The notes: generated by a model not told the origin, from the sequence alone. A DNA stretch of 64,000 bases from JAEUIG01 sp046349775 (GCA_046349775.1 JAXMBS010000022.1:11797-75796); one strand, 5' to 3'; positions 17,232 to 26,357 are shown, counted from the first letter of the stretch. Program-made: numbers and translations.

Positions 17232-18122
17232 GTGAGGACGAGTCAGCGAACGCCGGCAGTGCACGGTTTCACGATTGTGGAGCTGCTCGTCGTCATTGCG
17301 ATCATCGGATTGCTGCTGGCGCTTCTGTTGCCGGCGGTGCAGCGGGTGCGCGAAGCAGCGCGGCGGTCGCAATGCGCGAGCAAGCTGCAGCAGATCGGGA
17401 TCGCGCTGCAGAATTACCACGACGCGCACCGCGTTTTTCCCAGCGGCTGGGTGGCGGCGCGGAACGGCCGGCATGATGCGACACACGGCGGGAACGGCGC
17501 CGGATGGGGGACGATGATTCTGCCGCACCTGGAACAAGCGGCGCTGTTCGGCCAGTTCGACAGCCGGTTCGATATCAACGATGCGGTGAACGCGCCGTTG
17601 CGCGAGGCGGTGCTGCCGGCATTTGTATGTCCATCGGACACGAAGATCGAGCACTGGAGCATGGACGTCAGCGGCGTGCCGCTGAAAATATCTTCGTCGA
17701 ATTATGTCGGCGTGTTCGGGCGGTCCAGTCCGGCATGCGGCAGCGGAACGCAATCGAACGGCCAGTGTTATGGTGAGGGCCCGCTGTATCACAACAGCAA
17801 GGTGTCGATCGCGAACTTCAAGGACGGGAGCAGCCAGACATTCCTGGTCGGGGAACGACGGGCGGTTCCTGAGAGCGGGTGGCATTCGACCTGGGTCGGG
17901 ATGGTTCCCGGTGGCGCGCAGCCGGTGGAGCGGATCGTCGGGACAACGGGGACGCCGCCGGCGGAGCCGCCGTCGTCACTGGCGGCTTTCAGCAGTTGGC
18001 ACGACGGGTGTCAGTTCGTGTTCGGCGACGGGCACGTGAAACTCGTGAGCCGCACCGTGGATGCAAAGGTGTACCAGGCGGCGGGAACGATCGGCGGACG
18101 GGAACCGGGCGGGGAGTTTTGA
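17232..18122 (+). CDS. DUF1559 protein with type IV pilin-like N-terminus
   Basis: 296 residues. The N-terminus HGFTIVELLVVIAIIGLLLA is a prepilin-type cleavage/methylation signal followed by the hydrophobic helix that anchors pseudopilins. The DUF1559 body follows (LQNYHDAHRVFPSGW, CPSDTKIE), and the C-terminal signature SSWHDGCQFVFGDGHVKLVS is a variant of the H-x(9)-DG motif. These proteins are expanded in planctomycetes; proposed roles are in surface structures or uptake, unproven. The start is a GTG at 17232. A HEAT-like secreted protein follows 34 bases downstream, probably in the same transcript. Confidence 0.9.
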   Translation: MRTSQRTPAVHGFTIVELLVVIAIIGLLLALLLPAVQRVREAARRSQCASKLQQIGIALQNYHDAHRVFPSGWVAARNGRHDATHGGNGAGWGTMILPHLEQAALFGQFDSRFDINDAVNAPLREAVLPAFVCPSDTKIEHWSMDVSGVPLKISSSNYVGVFGRSSPACGSGTQSNGQCYGEGPLYHNSKVSIANFKDGSSQTFLVGERRAVPESGWHSTWVGMVPGGAQPVERIVGTTGTPPAEPPSSLAAFSSWHDGCQFVFGDGHVKLVSRTVDAKVYQAAGTIGGREPGGEF

Positions 18123-18156
18123 CGCGTCTGCAATCCACACAATTCAGGAGGTTCGC

Positions 18157-18804
18157 ATGAAGACGGCATACCTGTCAGTCGGAGTGATCGTTGGCCTTTT
18201 CGGAGCAACCGCGGTGCTGGCGGCGGAACGCACGCTGGATATGGAAGCGGCGGAGAAGGAAGTTTCGACCGCTTATGGCCAGGCCGACCCAGAAGTGCAG
18301 GAGTTCGTGCTGCACACAGCACGTTCGTTCGGGAGAAGCGGACTGTGGCTGAACGAGACGGCGCTCGATGATCTGAAGCCCGAGCAGCGCGACGAGAAAG
18401 TGGCGTACCTGGTCAAGCTGCTGGAAGCGCCGGAGTACGGCCGGCATCTGTGCAATGCGCTGGCGACTGCCAGTGCGCTCCAGGATCCCAAGCTGGTACC
18501 GGGACTGAAAAAGGTTGCGGCCTATCATGTGGACGGCAAGGACTATGACTGCCGGCCGAAGTGGATGGCGGTCGCGGCGCTGGCGCGTCAGGAATCACCG
18601 GACGCCGTGCCGGTGCTGGTGAGCCTGGTGGATCACGGCAACCAGAACACGCGGTTCTGGGCGCGGGCCGCCTTGTCGCGACTGGCCAAGCAGGATTTCA
18701 AGGCCGACAAGCAGGCGTGGAACCAGTGGTGGGTGGCGCAGGGGCATGAAGCGATTGATCCGGAGTTACTCAAGCCGTACTCGCCGCCGGTGGCCGTGAA
18801 ATAG
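18157..18804 (+). CDS. Secreted HEAT-repeat-like protein
   Basis: 215 residues. Signal peptide TAYLSVGVIVGLFGATAVLAA. The mature part is alpha-helical with repeat units resembling HEAT/armadillo blocks: LVKLLEAPEYGRHLCNALAT, KWMAVAALARQESPDAVPVL, then NTRFWARAALSRLAKQD, ending with NQWWVAQGHEAIDPELL. Such repeats mediate protein contacts in the envelope. ATG 18157 has an excellent AGGAGG eight bases upstream. It directly follows the DUF1559 gene, suggesting a shared function. Confidence 0.75.
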   Translation: MKTAYLSVGVIVGLFGATAVLAAERTLDMEAAEKEVSTAYGQADPEVQEFVLHTARSFGRSGLWLNETALDDLKPEQRDEKVAYLVKLLEAPEYGRHLCNALATASALQDPKLVPGLKKVAAYHVDGKDYDCRPKWMAVAALARQESPDAVPVLVSLVDHGNQNTRFWARAALSRLAKQDFKADKQAWNQWWVAQGHEAIDPELLKPYSPPVAVK

Positions 18805-18866
18805 ACTTGCGATCAGGCCAAAGCACCTGATGGTGGTCGTGCGACTGGCATGCAGGAAATGCGCAA

Positions 18867-19571
18867 ATGTGGCAGCCACCCTATGATCCCGATCCGTCCG
18901 ACATTCTGCAGGAAGCGGTCGATGATTCCCGCGATGGCCGATCGGAACTGGCGCTGACCAAGTTTCTGTGGTTTCACGGAAACGCATTGCATTACGAGCC
19001 GAGTCTGTTGGGGGTACGGCTGTCGTTTGCACTCTCATATTGGCTGGACTTCGCGTCGGAGTACAAACCGGCGATGGATGCGTATCTGCGAGTGCGACGA
19101 AACCGAGGCTGAGTTTCGCAAGGAGTCCACGAACTTCGAACTGTTTCACGACGTCGCTGAACCGCCAATATCGCCGGCGAACGGACCGGCGCGGCTGTTC
19201 GCGGAAGCGGTTGCCAGAAACGCTGAAGCCGCTGCTCGTCTCTACCACGTGGCGGAGCGATACCCGATTGCTGCCGGGGAATACCGATTGTGCGGTCAAT
19301 TCCTCGATCCCGAGAAACGACTGGAATTCGCCGCGCACGCCTACAAGCTGTTGCGAGAATTCGAAGCGGGCGCGCGGAAGCGCCAATCCACCACCGCCGA
19401 CAGCCCGGCGGCGTTACATCAACGAGGGCGACACTCGCGGCATTGCTCGTGTTGAACAACCGCGAAGCAGACGCAGAAGCCGTGTATGTCAGCGCCGTGT
19501 CGGTGATGGACGATGATGAATTTCGGGCCACTATGCAGGCAAGCGCTGAGCGACATTTTCCGCCCGTATGA
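18867..19571 (+). pseudogene. Hypothetical helical protein, frameshifted
   Basis: Protein-like sequence runs through three frames. MWQPPYDPDPSDILQEAVDD and the following WFHGNALHYEPSLLGVRLSF come first (frame from 18867). Then EAEFRKESTNFELFHDVAEP and AARLYHVAERYPIAAGEYRL, then TLAALLVLNNREADAEAVYV and ATMQASAERHFPP to a TGA at 19569. Breaks are near 19095 and 19410. The family is not known to me; the helical, Ala/Leu-rich pattern resembles TPR-type proteins. The stop overlaps the start of the next frame as ATGA, implying a coupled pair. Confidence 0.6.
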
Positions 19572-20164
19572 GATCAGTGGGATCTTTTGGAGTTCCTCGG
19601 CCGTATGCCTTCCGGTGCCCCTATCGTCCGGCAGATTGCGTGGATCTCAGTCGTTCCACAACTGTTGTGCGCATTGCTGATTTCGGGAGCGTACTTGGGG
19701 GGAATCGAGCCGTTTGTCCCAGCCGGGCGCGGCCGCGTATCTCATGCTCTCGTTCGGACTGCGCAGGCTGCTGCCACACGATCATCGGGCGGGGATGGGC
19801 GCTGTTTCGACAGGGCCGATTTGCGGAGGCTTTGCCGCGTTTTCAGCGGAGCTAAGGATTTCTTCACGCGCGCCGGTGGCTCGATGACTGGCGGTACGTC
19901 GCGCTGCTGTCGTCGAGCCGGATCAGCTATCGCGAGATGGGCGCTGCTGAATATTGCCTACTGCTACGGTCAGATGGGAGATGGGCCGCGGTCGCTGGAG
20001 TGAACGGGTTCAACAAGCTCCGTGAGCGAATTTCACTGGGCGGACAACGAACATACGTAGGTTCGATCAGGTACCTGATGATCCGCTGTCTCAACGGCCG
20101 GCATCTTGCCGGGTTTGTACAGCTCGGAGACTATGCTGCAGCAGTCGCATTGCTGATGAGGTAA
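19568..20164 (+). pseudogene. Membrane protein with TPR-like tail, frameshifted
   Basis: After ATG 19568 the best continuation (one shift) is DLLEFLGRMPSGAPIVRQIA, then a membrane segment WISVVPQLLCALLISGAYLG. In other frames come AAYLMLSFGLRRLLPHDHRA, the TPR-like GRFAEALPRFQRS, then ALLNIAYCYGQMGDGPRSLE. The end is uncertain: a stop near 20003 or 20164 depending on frame. It is translationally coupled to the preceding gene. No function is assigned. Confidence 0.5.
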
Positions 20165-20189
20165 GGGCCGTCCCTGAGAAACGTAAGCG

Positions 20190-20552
20190 ATGATTGAACG
20201 TCCGCTGCCCCGGCTGGCGCCGCTGTCGGTGTTCATCCGCCGGCTGGCATTTTCGATCGGTCTGTCCGCGCTGCTGGTGTCCGGCACGCTGCTGATCGGG
20301 GTGTTCGGCTACCATTGGCTCGGCGAGCTCGACTGGATCGACGCGCTGCTGAACTCCTCGATGATCCTCGGAGGCATGGGACCGGTCGACAGGCTGACGT
20401 CGAACGCCGGGAAACTCTTCGCGTCAGCGTACGCCCTGTTCTGCGGACTGGTGCTGGTGGGGGCGATGGGGTTGGTCTTGGCGCCGATTCTGCACCGGAT
20501 GCTGCACAAGTTTCAGTTGGACGAACGGGATTATGAACAGAACGCGGAATGA
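20190..20552 (+). CDS. Small membrane protein, potassium-channel-pore-like
   Basis: 120 residues with two clear membrane helices, LAFSIGLSALLVSGTLLIGV and SAYALFCGLVLVGAMGLVLA. Between them the segment WIDALLNSSMILGGMGPVDR lies where a pore helix and filter would sit in two-helix channels, but there is no TVGYG filter. I know relatives with the same ASMILGGMGPV-like core as hypotheticals in several phyla. The start is ATG 20190. Whether it conducts ions is inference. Confidence 0.7.
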   Translation: MIERPLPRLAPLSVFIRRLAFSIGLSALLVSGTLLIGVFGYHWLGELDWIDALLNSSMILGGMGPVDRLTSNAGKLFASAYALFCGLVLVGAMGLVLAPILHRMLHKFQLDERDYEQNAE

Positions 20553-20683
20553 GGGAGCGTGAGTTCGGTTCATGGGCGACCGGGCTTGCCCCCGAGTGCT
20601 GACGCTGCCGGCTCGGCGCTTGTTTCGTGTTTTTGGGGATTTCGGGATTGCAACCCGCAGACGGCTCGCTAAAGTAATCTAAT

Positions 20684-20699
20684 AAACCAAATTTGGTTT
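20684..20699. promoter_or_regulatory. 16-bp perfect palindrome, BlaI operator candidate
   Basis: AAACCAAATTTGGTTT, an uninterrupted 16-bp palindrome, lies 33 bases before the BlaI-family start in an otherwise AT-poor region. The surrounding sequence is unusually AT-rich (AAAGTAATCTAATAAACC), as expected for a promoter. BlaI/MecI repressors bind palindromes at their own promoters; the sequence differs from the classical TACA/TGTA core. Confidence 0.6.
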
Positions 20700-20731
20700 G
20701 TGCGATACTGGTAGAACTGGAGGACACCGAC

Positions 20732-21115
20732 ATGGCGCGACCGAAATCGCCCGAAGTGACGGAGCGGGAACTGGAGATCATGCATGTGTTCTGGGATCTC
20801 GGTCCACAGACGGCCCAGGCCGTCCGTGATGAACTGGACCGGCGCGGCCGCGATCTGACGTACACCACCGTGGCAACGCTGGTGCGGATCCTGACGGACA
20901 AAGGGTTCGTAAGGCAGACGAACGCCGAACGGCCATTCATTTATGAACCGGTGCGGGGCTTCGAAGACGTGTCGCGGTCACTGCTGAATCAAATGGTGTC
21001 GCGTGTGTTCGGCGGATCGCGCGAGAAGCTGCTGGTCAGTCTGTTCGGCCGGCAGAAGCTGACGAAGAAAGAGCTGGCGGTCCTGGAAGAACTCTTGAAA
21101 GGGCAACAGCGATGA
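20732..21115 (+). CDS. BlaI/MecI/CopY family winged-helix repressor
   Basis: 127 residues, normal length. The N-terminal winged helix reads VTERELEIMHVFWDLGPQTA, then DLTYTTVATLVRILTDKGFV (recognition helix) and NAERPFIYEPV. The C-terminal dimerisation helices end ELAVLEELLKGQQR. BlaI repressors are inactivated by proteolysis triggered by a membrane M56 sensor, which is exactly the next gene, overlapping by ATGA. ATG 20732 is chosen because GGAGG precedes it; an upstream in-frame start adds 13 unrelated residues. No beta-lactamase gene is adjacent, so the regulated target is something else. Confidence 0.9.
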   Translation: MARPKSPEVTERELEIMHVFWDLGPQTAQAVRDELDRRGRDLTYTTVATLVRILTDKGFVRQTNAERPFIYEPVRGFEDVSRSLLNQMVSRVFGGSREKLLVSLFGRQKLTKKELAVLEELLKGQQR

Positions 21116-23034
21116 ATTCCTTCGGCATTCTGTTTGGCTGGGCGGCGCTGCAGACGACGTTGCTGTGTGCCGTGACGGCGGCCGTGTACGTCATGGTGCG
21201 GCGACGGAATCCGTCGGCCGGCGCGCGGGTGGCGATCGTCGGCGTGGTGCTGAGCGCGCTGTTGACCGTCGGAATTGTCAGTCCGTGGCCGCGGTGGTCG
21301 TTTGACGGCGGCGTTGCGGACGACGTGTTGACGACGGGCCTGCGTCCAGCGTCGGACGCCCAACCGTTCGACGCGGCCGCACCCAAAGCTGAGCCAGCGA
21401 TCGCACATACGGCGGCCGCGTCACAACCCGCGGCAGCCAATGAGCCGACGTCGCGATTCGCAACGTTATGGGAGGGCGCTTCGAATGGATTGTCGGCGTT
21501 TGTCGGCCAAGCGGGATTTCTGGGTATCCGCTGGACGGTCTGGATGGCGGGCGTGGCGCTGCTGTCGATGACGTTCGGTGCGGCGCGGTTGCTGGCGGGT
21601 TCAATCAGCGTGCGGAATTGTGTGCGGCGCAGCCGGCGGGTGGAGGACCGTGAGGTTTGTGACACGGTGGCGGCGCTGTCATCGGCGCTGGGAAATCGCG
21701 TGCCGGTCGAAGTGCGCGAGTCGGACGAGGTGGACTGCGCGGCGACCGTTGGATTTCGGAAGCCGTTGATTCTGTTGCCCGCGGAATGGCGCGGATGGTC
21801 GGACAGTGAGCGCCGCGCCGTGCTGGCCCATGAGCTGGCGCATGTCGCGTCAGGAGATGCCGCGACGTGGCTGGCCGCGCAGTGCGGCTTAATGCTGCAT
21901 TTCTATCACCCGCTGATGCACTGGCTCGCGCAGCGGCTGCGACTGGAACAAGAGTTGTCGGCCGATGCGGCGGCGGCGCCGCTCGCGGGCGGCTCGCGGA
22001 CTTACCTGACGACGCTGGCCGCGTTGGCCGTGCGTCATGCGGCGCGGCCGGTTCCGTGGCCGGTGCGTGCGTTTCTGCCGGCTCCCGGCACGTTACTCAG
22101 GAGAATCGACATGTTGCGAAACAGTGATGGCTCAACGTTGCGTGCGTCGAGATGGCGTACGGGATTGGCAGTGACGCTGGTCGTTGTGTGTGCAGCGGTT
22201 GTTGCGGGGTTGCGACCCTCAGCGAAACAGACCCAAGCCATGGGACCGGTGGCGATCGCGATCGATTTATCTTCGCCGATCCTGGGCAGTGCCGCGACAA
22301 CAGCGGGGGCCAATGACGAATGGGGGAGCATCGAAGGGCAGTTCCTCCTGGATGGGGAAATCCCGGTTCTTAAGCCGGTCGTTGCCAAGGGAGATCCAGG
22401 CGTCAGGGATTGCCAAGTCTGCGCCGCGAATGACGTTCCCGATGATTCGCTGGTGGTCAATCCAAACAACAAGGGGATCGCCAATATCTGCCTGTATCTT
22501 GTGACGGCGCCCAAGTCGATCCATCCCGATCAACTGGCGAGCACCGCAAAAGAGGTTGTGTTCGATCAGGCGGGTTGCCGGTTCACTCCGCACCTCCTCG
22601 TTGTGCGGACCGACCAGACTGTGCTGGTCAAGAATGGAGACTCGATCCTTCACAACATCAAGACCAACCCGCGCAGAAATTCACCTCAGAACCTGGTCCT
22701 CCGAGCCAATGAGCGCAAGGGCGTGCCGTTGCCGAGCCAGATGACGCGGTCCGAATTGACAGGGGGGCCGTTCGAGGTCAACAGCGACTTTCATCCGCAC
22801 ATGCGGGCTCACTGGCTCGTCGCCGACCATCCGTACGTCGCCGTCACCGACGCCGACGGGAAGTTCACGATCAAGAACCTGCCGGCCGGCGAGCACACGT
22901 TCCGCGTCTGGCACGAGCGTCCCGGCTACCTGAATTGCGCCGAGTTCTCACAGGAGGTGACGATCAAGGTCGAAGCGGGCAAGACGGCAAGCGTCGGTCC
23001 CTACAAGGTGAACTCCAAAGAGTTCACAAAGTAG
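21112..23034 (+). CDS. BlaR1-type M56 peptidase with C-terminal cupredoxin-like domain
   Basis: 640 residues. N-terminal membrane helices (roughly residues 5-25, 33-55 and 135-160) precede the zinc-peptidase domain with HELAH at 240-244 and the downstream RLEQELSADAAA acidic block. A further helix (LAVTLVVVCAAVVAGL, about 351-369) crosses the membrane. The final 235 residues are not a penicillin-binding sensor but a cupredoxin/methylamine-utilization-like domain: SIEGQFLLDGEIPVLKP, ANICLYLVTAPKSIHP, VLVKNGDSILHNIK, SDFHPHMRAHWLV, then a beta-sandwich WHERPGYLN. The usual copper-ligand Cys before HPxM appears to be Ser. It presumably senses an extracytoplasmic signal and cleaves BlaI. Start overlaps the blaI stop. 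Confidence 0.88.
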   Translation: MNSFGILFGWAALQTTLLCAVTAAVYVMVRRRNPSAGARVAIVGVVLSALLTVGIVSPWPRWSFDGGVADDVLTTGLRPASDAQPFDAAAPKAEPAIAHTAAASQPAAANEPTSRFATLWEGASNGLSAFVGQAGFLGIRWTVWMAGVALLSMTFGAARLLAGSISVRNCVRRSRRVEDREVCDTVAALSSALGNRVPVEVRESDEVDCAATVGFRKPLILLPAEWRGWSDSERRAVLAHELAHVASGDAATWLAAQCGLMLHFYHPLMHWLAQRLRLEQELSADAAAAPLAGGSRTYLTTLAALAVRHAARPVPWPVRAFLPAPGTLLRRIDMLRNSDGSTLRASRWRTGLAVTLVVVCAAVVAGLRPSAKQTQAMGPVAIAIDLSSPILGSAATTAGANDEWGSIEGQFLLDGEIPVLKPVVAKGDPGVRDCQVCAANDVPDDSLVVNPNNKGIANICLYLVTAPKSIHPDQLASTAKEVVFDQAGCRFTPHLLVVRTDQTVLVKNGDSILHNIKTNPRRNSPQNLVLRANERKGVPLPSQMTRSELTGGPFEVNSDFHPHMRAHWLVADHPYVAVTDADGKFTIKNLPAGEHTFRVWHERPGYLNCAEFSQEVTIKVEAGKTASVGPYKVNSKEFTK

Positions 23035-23201
23035 AAGTCAAGGTCCGCTCAACTCTGATTTGTGATGCGGGTGGCGGGAGTGGTGTTCCTGCCGCTCCTC
23101 CGCACCAGGCAACTCAATGCGACCGGATCGCAACAGGGACGTTGCGCGCCGCAGCATGGGCCGCGGGCCTTTCAGGTTTTCCTTGCGGCAAGAGGAATGC
23201 G

Positions 23202-23580
23202 ATGTCGCGTCCACACTCGAACGACGAACTTTTCGACGGCATCGCTGCCAGGAGACCGTCGCGCCAACGCAGGACGACGCGACGCTATTCCACTTTGCGC
23301 CAAGCCGGCAAGGTTGTTCTTGCGTTCGTGATTTTTGTGCGGCGGCCATCTGGATCGGTGGAGCCGCTTGGAGCCGCGATGGACAAGCGGACGTGCTCCA
23401 GCCTTTTGCTGGAAGGTCAGGGGCCGTGGGGCGACTACGGTCGCTGCCGGGTGTGGCAGGTTCCTCGTGCCGAGCGTGGATGCGATCTCCGCGTGCCGTT
23501 ATTGCGAACGCTGTGGCGCGAGATACCGGCATCCCTCACTCCCCAAGACGCTGGAAGAACAGGAGCAAGTCTGGAAGTAA
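23202..23580 (+). pseudogene. Small hypothetical membrane/zinc-ribbon protein, frameshifted
   Basis: An AGAGGA ribosome site precedes ATG 23202 and a basic N-terminus (MSRPHSNDELFDGIAARRPS). Joining two frames near 23335 gives a membrane helix KVVLAFVIFV then AAAIWIGGAAW. A third frame from about 23470 reads VDAISACRYCERCGARYRHP and SLPKTLEEQEQVWK with a C-x-x-C-x-x-C cluster, ending at a TAA near 23580. The pieces fit a short membrane-anchored zinc-ribbon protein, but I recognise no family and the joins are inferred. Confidence 0.4.
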
Positions 23581-23652
23581 TGCACCCTCTGCTGTGTCGC
23601 GATGCTGCTGCCCGTTCGGCTTGCCCTGGTGCATTGTCACAGCGGAGAATCA

Positions 23653-23679
23653 GGTGCCACTGGCAGAGCCAGTGGCACC
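23653..23679. repeat. Perfect 11-bp hairpin repeat
   Basis: GGTGCCACTGG (23653-23663), loop CAGAG, CCAGTGGCACC (23669-23679). The motif, GTGCCACTGGC(A/T)GAGCCAGTGGCAC, is one I know as a very common dispersed intergenic hairpin in planctomycete genomes. Confidence 0.75.
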
Positions 23680-24212
23680 CAATCCCAAAGCTCAGACGTG
23701 ACGATGCACGAGCAGTACCCGTGTCGCTGCGAGCGAATCCAATCGCCTCTTAGACACGGCAATCGTGCTGTCAATGAGTGATACCGGCAACTGATACGAG
23801 ATGGTGCAACCTTGACGCCAGATCGGACGTCCCGCTCAAGATGGACAACGTGTTGGGAGGAGATACGTTGCGTCGCATCAGCCAGATTTTAAAGTGACGG
23901 GAATGTGGTTGCTGTCGATAATCATTCTGCCGGACAGGATGTCCGGAGCGCCGACGGTGCGCGGCCAGACTGCCTGAGAATCTCCGAACCGGAGTCGATC
24001 CGGGGAGCGTGTTTCCGGGCAACCGGGCCGCCCGCCGCCTGAGGCAGCCGCAGTCCGCATGCTTGCGGGCTGTGCTCCAACCAGTTAACCTGATTGTAGT
24101 TGCTCTTGCGCGCGGCCCCCGCATTTCGCGGGGGAGGCTCTTTGCCAATCGACGGTCCAATCACGATCGCGGATCGTGCGTTGATTTTTCCGACTGAAGG
24201 AGTGCTCCTTTC
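23680..24212. other. Gene-poor region with hairpins
   Basis: No protein I can support. The region carries several possible stems, the clearest being CCCCCGC-ATTTC-GCGGGGG (24116-24134). Minus-strand frames near 23878-24060 end in a protein-like stretch (APDILSGRMIIDSNHIPV) without start or family. It could hold an untranslated leader or a structured RNA leading into the small gene at 24213. Confidence 0.35.
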
Positions 24213-24384
24213 ATGGAAACGACAAGGGTTGCTAAGGCGGGTGCGACTGTGGGACGCGGTGGAGGAGATGCGCCTGCGGCCTGGGGCCTGCCGGAACTAC
24301 TGCCCTCTCGATGACCGCGATACCGACCGGCACTCGATCGTCTCCGACGAGATGCGTCGCATGGACCGCGAGCGCAGCAACTGA
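24213..24384 (+). CDS. Possible small protein before terminator, frameshift likely
   Basis: GAAGGAG sits 11 bases before ATG 24213. In the ATG frame the product is 33 residues, but the neighbouring frame continues to 24384 with a more protein-like, charged sequence: RRVRLWDAVEEMRLRPGACR, NYCPLDDRDTDRHSIVSDEM, RRMDRERSN, with two cysteines five residues apart. A strong terminator follows 65 bases later, arguing that the segment is transcribed on the plus strand. No family recognised. Confidence 0.35.
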
Positions 24385-24449
24385 TTGAAGTCGCAGCGAA
24401 CGGTCACAACCGGCGATCGCTGCCGGCCGTCGCTTCAGCCGTCAGGATG

Positions 24450-24476
24450 AGCCTGGGAATGTCCCAGGCTTTTTTC
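24450..24476 (+). terminator. Rho-independent terminator
   Basis: AGCCTGGGA (24450-24458), loop ATG, TCCCAGGCT (24462-24470), then an uninterrupted T run. A textbook plus-strand intrinsic terminator, separating the small transcript upstream from gatC. Confidence 0.88.
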
Positions 24477-24529
24477 GTTGAAGAACGTTGCGGGTCCAGC
24501 GTTTAGCGTTGAGGGTGAAAGAGGAGAGC

Positions 24530-24825
24530 ATGTCCGAACCGTTGAACGTGGCAGAGGTCCAGAAAGTCGCGCGGCTGCCGCGAATGAAGCTGTCGGCAGC
24601 CGACGTCGCGAAGTTCTCGCAGCAACTCGGGGACGTCCTCGGCTACATCCACCAGCTCAACGAAGTCCCGACGGACGGGATCGAGCCGATGGTGCATGCC
24701 GTGGAAATCGAGAACGTGCGCGCGGATGAACTGCGGCCGTCGTTGCCGCGTGCAGAGGCCCAGGAACGCCCCGGGCGGACGGCAAGTATTTCCTCGTGCC
24801 GCAGATTCTGGATTACGCGTCATGA
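24530..24825 (+). CDS. gatC: Glutamyl/aspartyl-tRNA amidotransferase subunit C, frameshifted near 3' end
   Basis: GatC stabilises the GatA-GatB complex that converts misacylated Glu-tRNA(Gln) and Asp-tRNA(Asn). The family sequence is clear: VQKVARLPRMKLSAADVAKF, LGDVLGYIHQLNEVPTDGIE, then ELRPSLPRAEA. After that the reading frame is lost near 24765, and the next frame supplies the expected C-terminus ADGKYFLVPQILDYAS with a TGA at 24823-24825. A missing G in the C/G run at 24768-24778 would explain it. ATG 24530 has GAGGAG upstream. The stop overlaps the gatA start as ATGA. Confidence 0.85.
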
Positions 24826-26293
24826 CAACCGGGTGGACCTGCGCGAGCACTGCGTGAAGGGCGTACCCCGTGTGTGGAGCCGCGCAGTCGTGTCTCGACC
24901 GGATTACGCTACGCGCGATGGCCGAGTCGGGCGCGTATCTGGGCGTGGATCATGCGGACGTTCTGCGACAGGCCGAAGCCGTCGATCAAGCGAGCGTCCG
25001 GGGTCGCGCTCGGGAAGCTGGCCGGTTTGCCGGTCACGCTGAAGGACAACATCTGCGTGCGCGGAGGCCGTACGACTTGTGCCAGCCGGATGCTGGAGTC
25101 GTTCGCCGCCGTATGATGCGCATGTCGTCGAGCGGATTCGGGCAGCCGATGGAACTGCTGGGGCGCGCGAACCTCGGACGAGTTCGCGATGGGTTCCAGC
25201 TGCGAGAACTCGGCATTCCAGCAAAACGCACAATCCGTGGGATCTCGAACGACACCGGGAGGCCTCGGCAGTGGAGGTTCGGCAGCGGCGGTGGCGGGGG
25301 ATGGCTCCGGCTGCCGTGCTGGGATCGGACACGGGGGAAGCATCCGGCAACCCGCGTCGTATTGCGGGATCGTGGGGATGAAACCCACGTACGGCAGAGT
25401 GTCACGGTACGGCTTGGTGGCATTCGCGAGTTCGCTCGATCAGATCGGTCCGTTTGCGTGCGACGTGTACGGGGCGGCGTTGCTCCTGGAAGTCCTCGCC
25501 GGACATGATCCACGCGACACAACCAGCCTGGCGGAACCGGTCCCGGAGTTGACCCGGTCGCTCGATGAGCCGCTGGCCGGGCTGCGGATCGGCCTGGGCA
25601 AGTGAGCATTTTGCACTGGGACTCGATGCAGACGTCGAGCGGGCGGTGCGCGCGGCCGTCGACGTGTACAAGTCGTTGGGAGCGAGTGTTCACGAGATTT
25701 CGCTGCCGCACGTGCAATACGCGGTTGCCACGTATTACGTGGTCTCGTCGTCGGAAGCGTCGAGCACCAGCGCGTTATGACGGCGTGCACTACGGTGCCG
25801 CGCGGCGGAATTCTCCGATTTGATCGACATGTATTGCGCTCGGCGCGGCGAAGGCTTCGGCGACGAGGTCAAGCGACGGATCATGCTGGGAACGTACACA
25901 CTTTCGTCCGGTTATTACGACGCGTACTACGTCAAGGCGCTGAAGGTCCGGCGGCTGATCCGGCAGGATTTTGACGAGGCATTTCGGGCAGGTGGATGTC
26001 ATTGCCTCGCTGGCCGCACCGATGCCGGCATTCAAGCTGGCGGAGCTGGCGGACGATCCGCTGGCGATGTACCTGCAGGACATTTACACGTTGACGGCCA
26101 CCTGGCGGGGCTGCCCGCGATTTCAATTCCGTGCGGATTCAAGCTGCCGGCGGGATGCCAATCGGCCTGCATCTGACGGCCGCGCTGCTTCAGGAAGATC
26201 TGCTGCTGCGAAGCGGCCCGGATGCACGAACGGGCGACCGGATCGGCACCAGCGGCGAGCCGCCGCTGTGCGGGGAGCCGCGGCGGCGTATGA
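24822..26293 (+). pseudogene. gatA: Glutamyl/aspartyl-tRNA amidotransferase subunit A, multiply frameshifted
   Basis: GatA is the amidase that releases ammonia from glutamine. The protein is complete in order but scattered over three frames with roughly a dozen indels. Parts seen: RITLRAMAESGAYLGVDHAD, GLPVTLKDNICVRGGRTTCA (catalytic Lys), DEFAMGSSCENSAFQ, GGSAAAVAG, IGMKPTYGRVSRYGLVAFAS, SLDQIGPFACDVYGAALLLE, ALGLDADVERAVRAAVDVYK, RRIMLGTYTLSSGYYDAYYV, GLPAISIPCGF and the C-terminal TAALLQEDLLLR. At 25175 an extra G (CTCGGACGAG for CTCGACGAG) is a clear single-base error. Because this gene is normally essential in bacteria lacking GlnRS/AsnRS, I favour sequence error over decay. Confidence 0.82.
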
Positions 26294-26357
26294 TCCGTCC
26301 GCAAGGCAACATGCATTGAAAGCGAATCAACACCAGCAACTTGGCGACGCCCGCTGG

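Noticed and set aside
17049..17885. A 278-residue open frame on the minus strand
   Set aside because: Antisense to the DUF1559 gene, whose pilin-like start and DUF1559 body are clear.
23771..24160. Transposase remnant on the minus strand
   Set aside because: Basic, Arg-rich frame without DDE, HUH or serine-recombinase motifs and without terminal inverted repeats.
24822..26293. gatA as a genuine pseudogene
   Set aside because: Indels are scattered and of both signs, all conserved segments including the catalytic residues remain, and gatB downstream is largely intact; sequence error is more likely.
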